A stretch of 64,000 nt of DNA from Cylindrospermopsis curvispora GIHE-G1 (lineage in GTDB: Bacteria; Cyanobacteriota; Cyanobacteriia; Cyanobacteriales; Nostocaceae). The position numbers and the translations under genes are program-made. The notes below the pieces were generated by a model. The model was not told the origin of the DNA and searched no databases. It worked only from the letters and a program-made list of their open reading frames with translations. The stretch spans positions 62,001-126,000 of the forward strand of contig NZ_CP060823.1 of the NCBI RefSeq assembly GCF_014489415.1, read 5' to 3'. Every line of letters starts with the position of its first letter. The stretch's first letter is position 1. This document shows, in pieces, positions 27,362 through 36,766 of the stretch.

Positions 27362-28180
27362 ATGGTCATGCAAATTAGATTAGCTGTAATAAGTAATGCC
27401 GGAGGAAGTGGTAAGACAACCCTTTCTGTCCATCTCGCTCATGCTTTGGCAAAACATAGTTTTAAGGTAGCACTGTTTGACCTTGATCCGCAAGGGTCAC
27501 TAACACTGTTTTGTGGTTTAAATCAACCAGAACCAGAACACACTTTAGCTGCTGTCCTCAAAGATGATTTTGATGGTAACTGGCCGTTGACACCCTGCTG
27601 GAGTGAACACACCGATAAAGTAGTTATTTGTCAGGGTGGGATGGTTCTGACCCAAACAGCAGATGAATTAGTTTTACACAAAAGAGGAGCTTACTTATTA
27701 GGTGATCGCCTAACTGACTATCCTCTGAAACATGATTTAATCATCTTTGATTGTCCAGCCACCCTGGGTCCCTTACCTTTAATGGCACTGACAGCCAGTA
27801 CACACATAATTATTCCTGTCCAGCTAGAACCCAAATCAATTCAAGGAGCAGCTAATTTACTGGAATGGTATTACTACCATTGCAAGCACTTACGCTTAAA
27901 ACCCACACCAGAAATTCTCGGCTTTGTTCCCAACCAATATGATGCTCGACGTGCAGCCCATAGACAAATGTTAGCTGCATTGCCATCTCAGTTAGAGCAG
28001 ATGAATATCCATGCTTTTCCAGAAGTTCGGGATAGTGCTGAATTTGTTAACGCCTGTGCACAAGGATTACCATTACCTATTCACCGTCCCAGTCATCCAG
28101 CAAAGGATGACTTTAAAGAAATTGCCTCAAAATTAGCCGATTTGATTGGTAGCAAGACCAAAGAGAAAGTCACGGCTTAA
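27362..28180 (+). CDS. parA: ParA-type partition ATPase (copy 1)
   Basis: 272 residues from the ATG at 27362; an upstream ATG at 27317 lies inside the direct repeats and is unlikely. The deviant Walker A reads SNAGGSGKTT, so the signature Lys of KGGxGKT is replaced by Ala. Walker A' is FDLDPQGSL and Walker B LIIFDCPATLGPL. The ATPase segregates plasmid copies with the ParB encoded 87 bp downstream. The loss of the signature lysine, which contacts ATP across the dimer, is unusual for ParA. Confidence 0.9.
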   Translation: MVMQIRLAVISNAGGSGKTTLSVHLAHALAKHSFKVALFDLDPQGSLTLFCGLNQPEPEHTLAAVLKDDFDGNWPLTPCWSEHTDKVVICQGGMVLTQTADELVLHKRGAYLLGDRLTDYPLKHDLIIFDCPATLGPLPLMALTASTHIIIPVQLEPKSIQGAANLLEWYYYHCKHLRLKPTPEILGFVPNQYDARRAAHRQMLAALPSQLEQMNIHAFPEVRDSAEFVNACAQGLPLPIHRPSHPAKDDFKEIASKLADLIGSKTKEKVTA

Positions 28181-28267
28181 CCAAGAGGACTTAGGCTATG
28201 CTGCGCTATTGGTACTCCACTCCGCGCGATCGCTGTTTCAATAAACAAATTAAAACTGTGCTAACTT

Positions 28268-29425
28268 ATGACTACCCGTAAATCTCCTGACCTCACCAAT
28301 TATTTTTCAGGCGCAAAGCAATCCCAACAGTTATCAGAAGCTGAGGCAGAAATTCAACGCCTAAAAGCTGAAATCGAAGAACTCCGCTCTCAAGGGTCAA
28401 GTGAGTTAGAAACACAGTTACAAACACTCAGAGCACAACTTCAATCACAATCAGGTATCCAATATATTCCCTTAGAAAAAATTCAAGCTAACCCAGAGCA
28501 ACCGAGACAAACTTTTTTATCAGAAAGTATTGAATCTATGTCTCGTTCCCTGGTATCAGACGGACAACTAGAGCCAATTATTTTAATTCAACGGGAACAC
28601 TTAGTTATATTTGATGGGGAACGGCGTTGGCGCAGTGCTAAACACTTGGGTTGGCAAAACCTGCAAGCTGTTATTATTCCTGAACCTGATGCTCTACACC
28701 GCAAAGCTTTAATTACTTCATTACACCGGGAAGACCTCAATCCTCTTGATAAAGCCGAAGCTATTGTCCGGGAATTGGCAACTAACACCGGTTTAGAACC
28801 CCAGGATATTCCCCGGATTCTTTCAACAGTAGTGCGACGGTTGAATGCACAAAAACGAATGAACTCTGTTGTTGAACTGCTCACGGTAACCCCAGAGGAA
28901 CAACAACAAGGTTTAGCTACTTTGGACTTAGATGAGCGAGAAGTGGCAGTGTTGACGATACTTTTGGATTTACAACTTAATCCTGCTTCTATTGATGCTA
29001 ATATTTTTCCCATGCTTTCTTTAGCTGAAGACTTGAAAGCTGCTATTAGGTCTTCTGGTCTTAAAGGTGTTCACGCAATGGCATTACAAAAACTTTCTGC
29101 AAAAAATTTGGGACTACCAGAATCAGAAGCAGAAGAAATTAGAATCAACATCACCCAAAAGGTATTAGCAGAAAAATTATCTGTACAAAAAACCCGGCAT
29201 TTAGTCACTGAGGCGATCGCTTCACAAAGTACAGACGCTGAAAAAATAGAAAAACAAGTTAAACCAGTAGCAACAGCAACACGCTCTTTGTATAAAGTTT
29301 CTGGGGAAGCGTTGAAGAAAGTTGAGGTGTCTCAATTAATGGAGTTTCAGGAAGCCCTTCGCAAGAAACTGGCAGAGATTGAAGAATTAATCCAGGAAAA
29401 AGCTGTCAAGGATCATAAGGTTTAA
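28268..29425 (+). CDS. parB: ParB/Spo0J-like partition protein (copy 1)
   Basis: 385 residues. Residues 15-65 are a coiled coil. The ParB N-terminal domain begins IPLEKIQANPEQPRQTF and includes FDGERRWRSAK (the GERRxRA box). A helix-turn-helix region follows LHREDLNPLDKAEAI. It pairs with the parA just upstream. The C-terminal part is helical and likely dimerises. The GERRWR form fits a CTPase-type ParB. Confidence 0.92.
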   Translation: MTTRKSPDLTNYFSGAKQSQQLSEAEAEIQRLKAEIEELRSQGSSELETQLQTLRAQLQSQSGIQYIPLEKIQANPEQPRQTFLSESIESMSRSLVSDGQLEPIILIQREHLVIFDGERRWRSAKHLGWQNLQAVIIPEPDALHRKALITSLHREDLNPLDKAEAIVRELATNTGLEPQDIPRILSTVVRRLNAQKRMNSVVELLTVTPEEQQQGLATLDLDEREVAVLTILLDLQLNPASIDANIFPMLSLAEDLKAAIRSSGLKGVHAMALQKLSAKNLGLPESEAEEIRINITQKVLAEKLSVQKTRHLVTEAIASQSTDAEKIEKQVKPVATATRSLYKVSGEALKKVEVSQLMEFQEALRKKLAEIEELIQEKAVKDHKV

Positions 29426-29499
29426 AATGTTGAGGCTCTGTTAATGGAGGAATAGACAGGAGAGGTAAGAAAATGCAGAAATACAATTTGAGTTATGGT

Positions 29500-29740
29500 G
29501 GTCACCATCCTGATCTCTCTTGAGAGCAGGATGGGCGATCGCATATCTACTGTTAACATTCCTGAATCTATCCAACCAGTAAAAGACTTTGGTTAATTTC
29601 TCTTGAGAAGAAATTGGGACAGGCGATCGCCCATTAGGTTTACTATCTCCTGTTAATACTGCTGAACCTATGGAAAAAATCGGGACATGCGATCGCACTT
29701 TTTCCGTGAGTTCCAGTAACGTAGATTGAGAGACCAACAG
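29500..29740. repeat. Dispersed HIP1 repeat block
   Basis: Four HIP1-type octamers with motifs such as CTCTTGAGAAGAAATTGGGA. The segment 29598-29668 recurs in similar form at 35807-35872, including CCCATTAG, TTTACT and CTGTTAATA-like parts. Non-coding. Confidence 0.7.
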
Positions 29741-29771
29741 ATCTGAGGTAAAGTCTTTCCATTAATAGATA

Positions 29772-29897
29772 ATGACTAAAATTATTATGTTAAATGTGTC
29801 AGGAGATACTGATGTTGAAGCAGGTAAAGGATTTAAAGTTGCTCTCTTTAACCCAACTAATAGTAATGTTACTACTCCGACTGCTAATGTCACTTGA
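29772..29897 (+). pseudogene. Calx-beta domain remnant
   Basis: A 41-codon frame reads VSGDTDVEAGKGFKVALFNP and then a Thr/Asn-rich end. This closely follows the Calx-beta pattern DTTVEPDETFTVTLSNPT. It overlaps the next gene in a different frame, so it is a relic of a larger modular protein. Confidence 0.65.
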
Positions 29898-32169
29898 AGG
29901 TTACATTAGTATTTTTGCTTTGCGGGTTATTATAAATAATATAATTCCGTCCCAACACGTAGAGTTTGAGTATATTCAAACCAGTAAAAGTAATAGTGAA
30001 TTTGATTCTGAATTATCTCTAACTAGCACAACAAATTTTACCTTACAAGTTCTCCATGGTTCAGACTTTGAGGGTGGCATTCCTGCTGTTACTGATGTTG
30101 TTGGCTTTTCAGCTGTTGTCAATAAACTCAAGGATGATCCTAAATACAAAACCAACACGTTAATTCTCTCCTCTGGTGATAACTATATTCCAGGCGCATT
30201 TTTTAATGCTTCCAGCGATACCAAGTTGAATAATGTAGGTGGATTAGGCTCTAGTACTGCTCCAGTCATTGGACGTGGTGATATTGGCATTCTAAATGGG
30301 ATTGGCATTCAAGCTTCCGCATTGGGCAACCATGAGTTTGACCTGGGTGTGAGACAAGTGCGCGATATTCTCAGGACAGGAAGCGGTAACCCAGGGACCA
30401 ACTTCCCCTATTTGAGTACTAACCTGGATTTTAGCCCTGAAATTACAGCGGGCAACCTCAGTGCAACTGACCTGGCCGCTAACCAAAATACCGCTGATGC
30501 CAGCTCTATAAAGGGTAAGATTGCTAAAAGTACCATCATTAATGTTGCGGGTATTGATGGTATTACTGGCACTGCTGACGACCAAAGAATTGGCATTGTA
30601 GGTGCAACTACACCAACTTTGGCAAATATTTCTTCAAGTGGTAGCACTATAGTTAAGCCAGCTAACCCCATTGACTATGACGCATTAGCTGCGGAAATTC
30701 AGACTTCTGTAGATATACTCAAAGCACAGGGTATTAACAAGATTATCTTGTTAGCTCACATGCAGCAGTTGACTATTGAGCGGGATGAATTGGCGAAGCG
30801 ATTGAGAGATGTGGATATCATCATCGCGGGGGGGAACCATACTATTCTGTCTGATGCCAATGATGGGCTGAGAACAGGTGACAGCAGCAAGGGCGATTAT
30901 CCCATTGTCAAGACAGGCGCAGATGGTAAGCCTATTTTAGTGGTCAGTACAGATGCTAATTACAAGTACGTCGGGCGTTTAGTGGCTGAATTTGACCAGG
31001 ATGGGGTGATTCAGGTTAACAAACTGGATAGCGCAATTAATGGAGCTTATGCTACAGATGATGCAGGAGTTGATCGCGTCTATGGCAGTGATGTTGATCC
31101 TCGTGCTGTAGCTAACCCCAATGTGGTAGCGATCGCTGATGGGATCAAAAACCTTCTTGCTAGTAAAGACAACTTAATTGTGGGCAAAGCCAGTGTGTTT
31201 CTCAACGGTACTCGTGAGGATGTGCGCACCCAAGAAACCAACTTGGGCAACTTGACCGCTGATGCCAATCTTTGGTATGCCAAGCAGATAGATCCCAGCG
31301 TAGTTATCTCCCTGAAAAATGGCGGTGCTATCCGAGACAATATCGGTGCCATTGGCACAGGTGCAGGAGCAATCAGTAAAGATGATGTTGTTAAGCTACC
31401 AACCCAGCCCAACCCTCTAGCACCAAGTAAAAAGGAAGGTGATGTGTCTCAGTTAGACATTGAGAACTCCCTGCGTTTTAACAATGACCTATCACTAATT
31501 ACGGTTACCGCCAAACAATTACAGCACATAATTGAGCATGCAGTAGGGGGTACTGCCCCAGGTACAACCCCAGGACAATTTCCCCAGATATCTGGGTTAA
31601 ACTTTAGCTTTGATCCTACCAAAACATCGATTCAGTTTAATAGTACGACTGGTGAAGTGAGTAGACAAGGTGAGCGGGTTCGTAATTTGGCGGTTGTGAA
31701 AGAAGATGGCTCATTGGTAGACATCATTGTGAAAGATGGTGTGTTAGTTGGAGATGCCAACCGCAGCTTTAGAATGGTAACACTAAACTTTCTGGCGGGT
31801 ACTAGTGCTACTGCTGTCCTTGGTGGTGACAATTATCCTTTTCCCACTTTTGTCAAGCAAAATGCAAGCCTAGCCAACCGAGTAGATTTGCGCGGTGAAA
31901 CGGCTGATGTCAATGGCAATGGCAAGGTTGATACTGCTTTAACTTTGGCTCCCGGCAAATTTACCTTTGCCCTTCCTGGTACGGAACAGGATGTTTTAGC
32001 TGAGTATCTTGGCGATCGCTTTAGCACTAATGCTTATGGAGTTGCTGATGTTAGTCCAGCGCTTGACAGGCGTATTCAAAACCTTACTTTTCACGGAGAA
32101 CGGGAAAAATATAAATGTTTTGACAGGCGATCGCTTTGGAGTAGAGTAATAGTAAAAAGGCTTAGGTAA
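29794..32169 (+). CDS. 5'-nucleotidase-type metallophosphatase, fragment of a modular secreted protein
   Basis: 791 codons open, but the first 80 residues are probably not native: they overlap the Calx-beta remnant out of frame. Recognisable sequence begins at FTLQVLHGSDFEGG (metal motif), then ILSSGDNYIPG, SALGNHEFDLG and AGGNHTIL, the metal-binding motifs of the calcineurin-like 5'-nucleotidase family. A 5'-nucleotidase C-terminal domain follows (about 460-640). The end, IQNLTF, is followed by unrelated sequence, so the protein is cut at both ends. The parent was probably a large exported Calx-beta/phosphatase. Whether it is still made or exported is doubtful, because no signal peptide is present. 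Confidence 0.8.
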   Translation: MCQEILMLKQVKDLKLLSLTQLIVMLLLRLLMSLEGYISIFALRVIINNIIPSQHVEFEYIQTSKSNSEFDSELSLTSTTNFTLQVLHGSDFEGGIPAVTDVVGFSAVVNKLKDDPKYKTNTLILSSGDNYIPGAFFNASSDTKLNNVGGLGSSTAPVIGRGDIGILNGIGIQASALGNHEFDLGVRQVRDILRTGSGNPGTNFPYLSTNLDFSPEITAGNLSATDLAANQNTADASSIKGKIAKSTIINVAGIDGITGTADDQRIGIVGATTPTLANISSSGSTIVKPANPIDYDALAAEIQTSVDILKAQGINKIILLAHMQQLTIERDELAKRLRDVDIIIAGGNHTILSDANDGLRTGDSSKGDYPIVKTGADGKPILVVSTDANYKYVGRLVAEFDQDGVIQVNKLDSAINGAYATDDAGVDRVYGSDVDPRAVANPNVVAIADGIKNLLASKDNLIVGKASVFLNGTREDVRTQETNLGNLTADANLWYAKQIDPSVVISLKNGGAIRDNIGAIGTGAGAISKDDVVKLPTQPNPLAPSKKEGDVSQLDIENSLRFNNDLSLITVTAKQLQHIIEHAVGGTAPGTTPGQFPQISGLNFSFDPTKTSIQFNSTTGEVSRQGERVRNLAVVKEDGSLVDIIVKDGVLVGDANRSFRMVTLNFLAGTSATAVLGGDNYPFPTFVKQNASLANRVDLRGETADVNGNGKVDTALTLAPGKFTFALPGTEQDVLAEYLGDRFSTNAYGVADVSPALDRRIQNLTFHGEREKYKCFDRRSLWSRVIVKRLR

Positions 32170-32293
32170 AAAGAGCGATCGCACTCGAAACTATAAAAGA
32201 AGTGCGATTCGCGAGGATATATGAGATTTCCGAAACTATATCAAATAGTGACAGAAATCGGATTCCGTGTTGGTATTTAGAAAGCGATCACAT

Positions 32294-33214
32294 CTAGTCT
32301 AATAACTCTTCTAAGTCCTTCAGGAGTTTTTCTAGTTTCTTAGTTTTCTTGACATCCTCCCAGACCTTAGTATTCTTTAACCTTTTGGCGATACCGGTGT
32401 ATCTTGTTCTCAAAGTTTCTTCAATAGTAGTTTCTGCTGATTTCGAGATCTTGAGTAACTGCTTAATTTCATTAAGTGACAAATTGTCACTTATAGCTTT
32501 ATTGATTAGTTCGTTACGTTTACCTTCATCCTTAACTTGGGCTATAACTTTAGCTTTAGTGTATTGAAGTTTTCCCTGACGTAATACATCTAGTAAATCA
32601 CCAGGTAAATTCAACAGTGGTAAACGGCTAGTCCTGAAACTTTCAGCACTAAACTTTCCAATCGTAGAAAAGACCTTCTCTATGGTTTCTATCTGACGAA
32701 AAACGTTTTCCGTCAATTCCAAGTTACGTCTTTTGTTATTAGCAGCTTGGTTAAGAATTGAGATAATGTCACTAGGCGCTACATCAAGTTGAATGCCAAG
32801 CAATTCCAGAATTCCCTCAGTTTCTTCCAGGGGGCTGAGATCTTCCCGCTGTAAGTTTTCTAGTAAAGTGATTTGCGACCTTTGAATATCAGATAGATCT
32901 TTTGAGATAATCGGGACTTCTTTTAAACCTATTATTTGAGCTGCTCTGAGTCGGCGTTCACCAGCCACCAATTCGTATTCGCCAGAAACTCCAGAAAAAG
33001 GACGCACTAATAAAGGTTGTAAAATACCGTGTTCTTGAATTGACTGTGCTAAATGATTTAGTTTTTCAACATCAAAATAACGACGCGCTTGCTTGGCAGG
33101 TAATCTGATTTTATCAATACTAATGGTAGTGGTTGGAGATTCCACATCTATGTTTATGCTTAATAAATCTTGTATGCCACGCATTCTTGGGAGTTCGAGA
33201 GTTTTTTTGACCAT
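32294..33214 (-). CDS. parB: ParB-like partition protein (copy 2)
   Basis: 306 residues. The N-terminal ParB domain has DKIRLPAKQARRYFD and LVAGERRLRAAQIIG (the GERRxRA box); LREDLSPLEETEGI-like sequence leads into the helix-turn-helix. It starts at the last base of the parA stop. Near its middle the gene contains a close copy (32693-32716, one mismatch) of the 24-bp palindrome found before parA, which could be its own binding site. It is unlike ParB copy 1 in length and lacks the N-terminal coiled coil, so the two systems are probably independent. Confidence 0.92.
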   Translation of the reverse strand: MVKKTLELPRMRGIQDLLSINIDVESPTTTISIDKIRLPAKQARRYFDVEKLNHLAQSIQEHGILQPLLVRPFSGVSGEYELVAGERRLRAAQIIGLKEVPIISKDLSDIQRSQITLLENLQREDLSPLEETEGILELLGIQLDVAPSDIISILNQAANNKRRNLELTENVFRQIETIEKVFSTIGKFSAESFRTSRLPLLNLPGDLLDVLRQGKLQYTKAKVIAQVKDEGKRNELINKAISDNLSLNEIKQLLKISKSAETTIEETLRTRYTGIAKRLKNTKVWEDVKKTKKLEKLLKDLEELLD

Positions 33215-33960
33215 TAGAGTTTTTCCATACCCTTCGCTATCTCTTTGAGTACCGTCAGCGCCTGATGTTTTGGGTCATACACGGCTAATGGTTGACTATT
33301 CATTGCCGCATCTGCAAAAGCTGTAGCACGGGGAATTTTTGGATATACCTTCCCCAACATTGATAACTGCCGCTCTAAACCATCCAGTATTACCTTATCT
33401 TGGTTCGCGTTAACGTACAAGGTCGGCACAAATCCAGCAATATTCAAGTTTCTATTAATATGTTGTTTTACCTGTTTAATGCTATCCAGTAATAGTTCTG
33501 TTCCTTTGTATGCCTTGTAATGAGTTTGGACTGGAATTAAGGCATAATTAGCAGCAGATAAACCGAGAATACTCAGAATACCGAGGGAAGGGGGGCAGTC
33601 AATGAAAATAAAGTCGTATTTGTGGGAGATAGGTTCTAGAACTTGTTTTAATCTGGTTTCTCTCGCCATTACGCCAGCTAATTGTAATTCTACAGCACTA
33701 AGAGTTATATTTGCTGGGGCTAGATCCATACCGTGTAAATTATGGATTGGTAATTTAGCTCCTGGGTTAAGAAGTGGATTGGAGATGATTTCATTAAGCT
33801 CGTGGGGTTGAATCCCCATAAATGTGGTTAGAGATGCTTGTGGGTCTAGGTCAATGAGTAGGACTTTATATTTTTTTGCCAGATCATAACCCAGGTTCAT
33901 TGTCAGGGTGGTTTTCATCACCCCACCCGCTTGGTTAAAGACAGCGATAGTTTTAGTCAT
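33214..33960 (-). CDS. parA: ParA/Soj-type partition ATPase (copy 2)
   Basis: 248 residues. The P-loop reads FNQAGGVMKTTLT (8-20): the signature Lys is Ala and the Gly before the catalytic Lys is Met. Walker A' LIDLDPQASL and Walker B FIFIDCPPSLG are standard. I have seen NQAGGVMKTT-type P-loops among cyanobacterial ParA-like proteins, so this is likely a functional variant. It overlaps parB by 1 bp. A perfect palindrome lies 35 bp upstream. Confidence 0.92.
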   Translation of the reverse strand: MTKTIAVFNQAGGVMKTTLTMNLGYDLAKKYKVLLIDLDPQASLTTFMGIQPHELNEIISNPLLNPGAKLPIHNLHGMDLAPANITLSAVELQLAGVMARETRLKQVLEPISHKYDFIFIDCPPSLGILSILGLSAANYALIPVQTHYKAYKGTELLLDSIKQVKQHINRNLNIAGFVPTLYVNANQDKVILDGLERQLSMLGKVYPKIPRATAFADAAMNSQPLAVYDPKHQALTVLKEIAKGMEKL

Positions 33961-33995
33961 GTTCTCTTTTTAGAGGTCTTCACTAAATTCTAACA

Positions 33996-34019
33996 TTGAC
34001 GGAAAACGTTTTCCGTCAA
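33996..34019. promoter_or_regulatory. Perfect 24-bp palindrome upstream of parA copy 2 (candidate parS/operator)
   Basis: TTGACGGAAAAC and its exact complement. Close copies are at 3643-3666, 6197-6220, 6627-6650, 9911-9934 and 32693-32716 (within parB), and a half copy at 9736-9748. Location by parA and within parB is where parS sites are commonly found. Confidence 0.6.
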
Positions 34020-34503
34020 ATAATCACTGAGTTATTGCAATCTCTTTTGGCTCCCTGATTATCTCATTTTTCTGTTCTATTTATCAAAAGAATTCCACTG
34101 ATATCTATCACACACATCCCTATCAGATTCTGTCTTCCTGCGATCGCCTGCTTATTGGTAAGGATTCCCTACGGGCGATCGCATATTAAGTAAATTTAGT
34201 ATCGCACGTTGTTGAATAAATTTAGTTGGGATATGAGCAAGAGGGCGATTCCCAAACACCCACCCTAGCACTGACTACCTACAAGATACAAGACGATGGT
34301 TCAACCTTTTTCCCGTCCACATAAAGAAATGAGAGATTAATACTTTTAAACTCACTGAAACCGATAAAACTTGAGAACAATCAGGATAGGTGATTGCTCT
34401 TTTGATAAGGGAGTTCTTTAAATTAAATATCTTTCATGATTAAAGATACTCAGTAGACTCTAAAATTAGACACTACGAACAAATTTCAAAATTTTCTTAA
34501 CTT
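34020..34503. other. Gene-free stretch with HIP1 sites
   Basis: Holds HIP1-type sequence around 34140-34185 and part of the GTTGAATAAATTTAGTTGGGATATGAGC element (also near 6845-6870 in part). No gene or RNA was recognised. The promoter of the next gene should lie in the AT-rich last 100 bp. Confidence 0.45.
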
Positions 34504-35694
34504 ATGATTCAATCTCTTGATTCTCAATATCCACTTATTTTGATTCCACAAATGATTTATGAAGTGAGGTCAGCTCTACCTCCAATTCCAACACCACCAA
34601 TAGAACCTCCATTACCAAGACCAGTTCCAATAGAACCTCCATTACTAAGATCAGCTCCGATAGAACCTTCATTACCAAGACCGGTTCCAATAGAACCTCT
34701 ATTTCCAGGAGCTTTACCGCAAAGGCTTCCCATCTTCATTTTTTGGACTTTCTTGATTCTTTTTTCCTTATCTCTCGTTTTACTTTTCTTTACATCTATT
34801 TCAGATTTGATTTTAATTCCTTTTGCTATAATACCAGCGATTATATTATCATCTGTTCTTATTTGGAATTATAGAATCTATCCTTATTTTAAATTCCAAC
34901 ACAACCGAAAGATTAGACTACACAATGAATATCTCACTCAACAACGAATACGTAAAAGAGAACTTGAAGCTTATCAAAAGTATCAGAATGATTTGATAAC
35001 ATATCAAAGAGAACTTGAAGCTTATCAAAAGTATCAGAATGATTTGATAGCATATCAAAGAGAAATTAAAGCTTATCAAAAGTATCAGAATGATTTGATA
35101 GCATATCAAAGAGAACTTGAAGCAGCCAGAACTCCAGAGAGAGTAAAAGCGTTCCGTAATCAACGTTTGTTAGAAGTATTGAGAAATACTACCTCCTATG
35201 ATGACAACAATGGTCATGCTCTTATAGGTAGAAGTGAAGAAACATTTCGTCTTTATTTGATACAATACTTTTCTGATAAAATTCATGTACAATTAAAAGT
35301 CCAGCCCCCATGGTTTTCATCTGATTTTTATTATACTCCTGATTTCGCTTACATTGACACTGCCACAAACCTTCATATTGATGTGGAAATAGATGAACCT
35401 TATGCAATGGATGGTAGACCGCTTCATTTTATTGGGTTACAATCAGAAGTCAACCGAAACCGTTATTTTATAGATATCCTTTGGATTGTTATTCGTTTTG
35501 CTGAGGAACAAGTTGTTAGATATCCTGATAGCTGCTGTAAAAAAATTGCTAGTCTTATTAGTAATATAACTAATAATCACTTAATTCTTAACCAATTTAT
35601 TCGTGTTCCTGATTTACAACTTATGTCGCGATGGACTGAGGAAGAGTCTGTACAAATGTATTTACAACGTCATAGAAATACCTATTTGCCTTAG
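34504..35694 (+). CDS. Membrane-tethered protein with tandem coiled-coil repeats and PD-(D/E)xK-like nuclease end
   Basis: 396 residues in four parts. Residues 24-76 contain Pro-rich tandem repeats (PIEPPLPRPV type). Two membrane segments lie at about 78-97 and 103-122. Residues 150-215 carry three near-identical 18-residue units containing YQKYQNDLI, predicted coiled coil. The C-terminus has TPDFAYIDT (Asp280) and IDVEIDEPY (Asp293, Glu295), then DILWIVIRFAEEQVV, resembling DUF559/Vsr-type nucleases of the PD-(D/E)xK group. A nuclease held at the membrane would fit defence against entering DNA. The assignment rests on motif spacing only. The DNA repeats could let the coiled coil vary in length. 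Confidence 0.65.
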   Translation: MIQSLDSQYPLILIPQMIYEVRSALPPIPTPPIEPPLPRPVPIEPPLLRSAPIEPSLPRPVPIEPLFPGALPQRLPIFIFWTFLILFSLSLVLLFFTSISDLILIPFAIIPAIILSSVLIWNYRIYPYFKFQHNRKIRLHNEYLTQQRIRKRELEAYQKYQNDLITYQRELEAYQKYQNDLIAYQREIKAYQKYQNDLIAYQRELEAARTPERVKAFRNQRLLEVLRNTTSYDDNNGHALIGRSEETFRLYLIQYFSDKIHVQLKVQPPWFSSDFYYTPDFAYIDTATNLHIDVEIDEPYAMDGRPLHFIGLQSEVNRNRYFIDILWIVIRFAEEQVVRYPDSCCKKIASLISNITNNHLILNQFIRVPDLQLMSRWTEEESVQMYLQRHRNTYLP

Positions 35695-35699
35695 TAAAT

Positions 35700-35900
35700 T
35701 TCCTTGGTTAACTTCCCTTGAGAACAAATAGGACATGCGATTGCCCACTAATTTACTACCTCTTGTCAATACTCCCGAACCCAATAAAACCCGCTCCCAA
35801 ATTTCCCTTGAGAAGAAATTCGGACAGATCGCCCATTAGATTTACTGTCTTCTGCTAATAGTGTTAAAGCCATGAAGACAAATAGGACATGCGATCGCAA
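35700..35900. repeat. Dispersed HIP1 repeat block
   Basis: Two CCCTTGAGAA motifs, a HIP1 site at 35890, and a segment at 35807-35872 related to 29598-29668. Non-coding. Confidence 0.65.
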
Positions 35901-35980
35901 TATGATAAATCTACAATTTTTGACTATTTTTTGGCAATTTAGTCATAATAGTCTGAGTTTTATCATCTAGGGTCACAGCT

Positions 35981-36286
35981 ATGCTTTATCACTTAGATTT
36001 TCGGGTCGAGTATCCCGGTATGACTCAGAAGGATTTGTTTCTTATTTGGACTAAGGAAGCAGATGCAGCACTAAAAGTTAACGATTCTGGGGTCGCTGTG
36101 GATCTTTGGAAGTGTGTGGGATCTCATAGGCTCATTGCTATTGTGGATGTTCCTACAACTGATGCTCTTGACCAAATTCTTTTCGATTTACCCATTATGA
36201 GGAAGGTGGGTCAACATGTTCATGTTGATGTTACCTCTTTGAAGGTATATGAGGATTTTACTACTGATGTTACGTCACAATTGTAA
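35981..36286 (+). CDS. Muconolactone isomerase-like small protein
   Basis: 101 residues. The sequence from MLYHLDFRVEYPGM, through IVDVPTTDALDQILFDLPI, to HVHVDVTSL follows the ferredoxin-like muconolactone delta-isomerase family (about 95 residues). In cyanobacteria such proteins occur without the aromatic degradation pathway, and their substrate is unknown. It stands alone between two repeat regions. Confidence 0.8.
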   Translation: MLYHLDFRVEYPGMTQKDLFLIWTKEADAALKVNDSGVAVDLWKCVGSHRLIAIVDVPTTDALDQILFDLPIMRKVGQHVHVDVTSLKVYEDFTTDVTSQL

Positions 36287-36766
36287 TCGCTAATAAAAGT
36301 ATGGGTGGGTTTTATCCCTTCCCATGTATAATCTTTCCCTCTACTTGATTTATCTTAAATACTTTTCTAATACGGTCTTTTAATACTCACCTGATCGCTT
36401 ACCTCTGTTTTCTCCTATTCTATATCCCCCTTTTGGCTTAATCTCTCTACCTAGTGCGATCTCCCGTAGGGAGTGCTTCGCAATCGCTACTCTCAGCAGA
36501 ATGCTCACAGAAAAATATTCCCTAAGTTTATAAAATAGCGTTTAGTAAGATTTAGTCTCTTTTGGTTGTTTCTTGTATAGTAATCGAAAGAATAGGTTTT
36601 TCGCGCATTTTTAATCAATTCCTTGTACTCAATGACAACCATAAGGAAAAATTATGGTGCGGTTGCTAAATACTACTAGCATTTTTAGAATACTTTAATT
36701 ACAATACTGAGTATTAAAAGTTCATATTTCTAAACATCACTTTTTAACCTTTTGTTATCTAAACCT
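36287..36766. other. Gene-free stretch with one hairpin repeat
   Basis: Contains a dispersed unit at 36455-36487 (GCGATCTCCC-GTA-GGGAGTGC type). The last 230 bp are AT-rich and should hold the promoter of the T-rich operon; no clear -35/-10 pair was picked out. Confidence 0.45.

Noticed and set aside
28588-29013. 141-codon leftward frame inside parB
   Set aside because: Shadow of a strongly recognised ParB gene in another frame.
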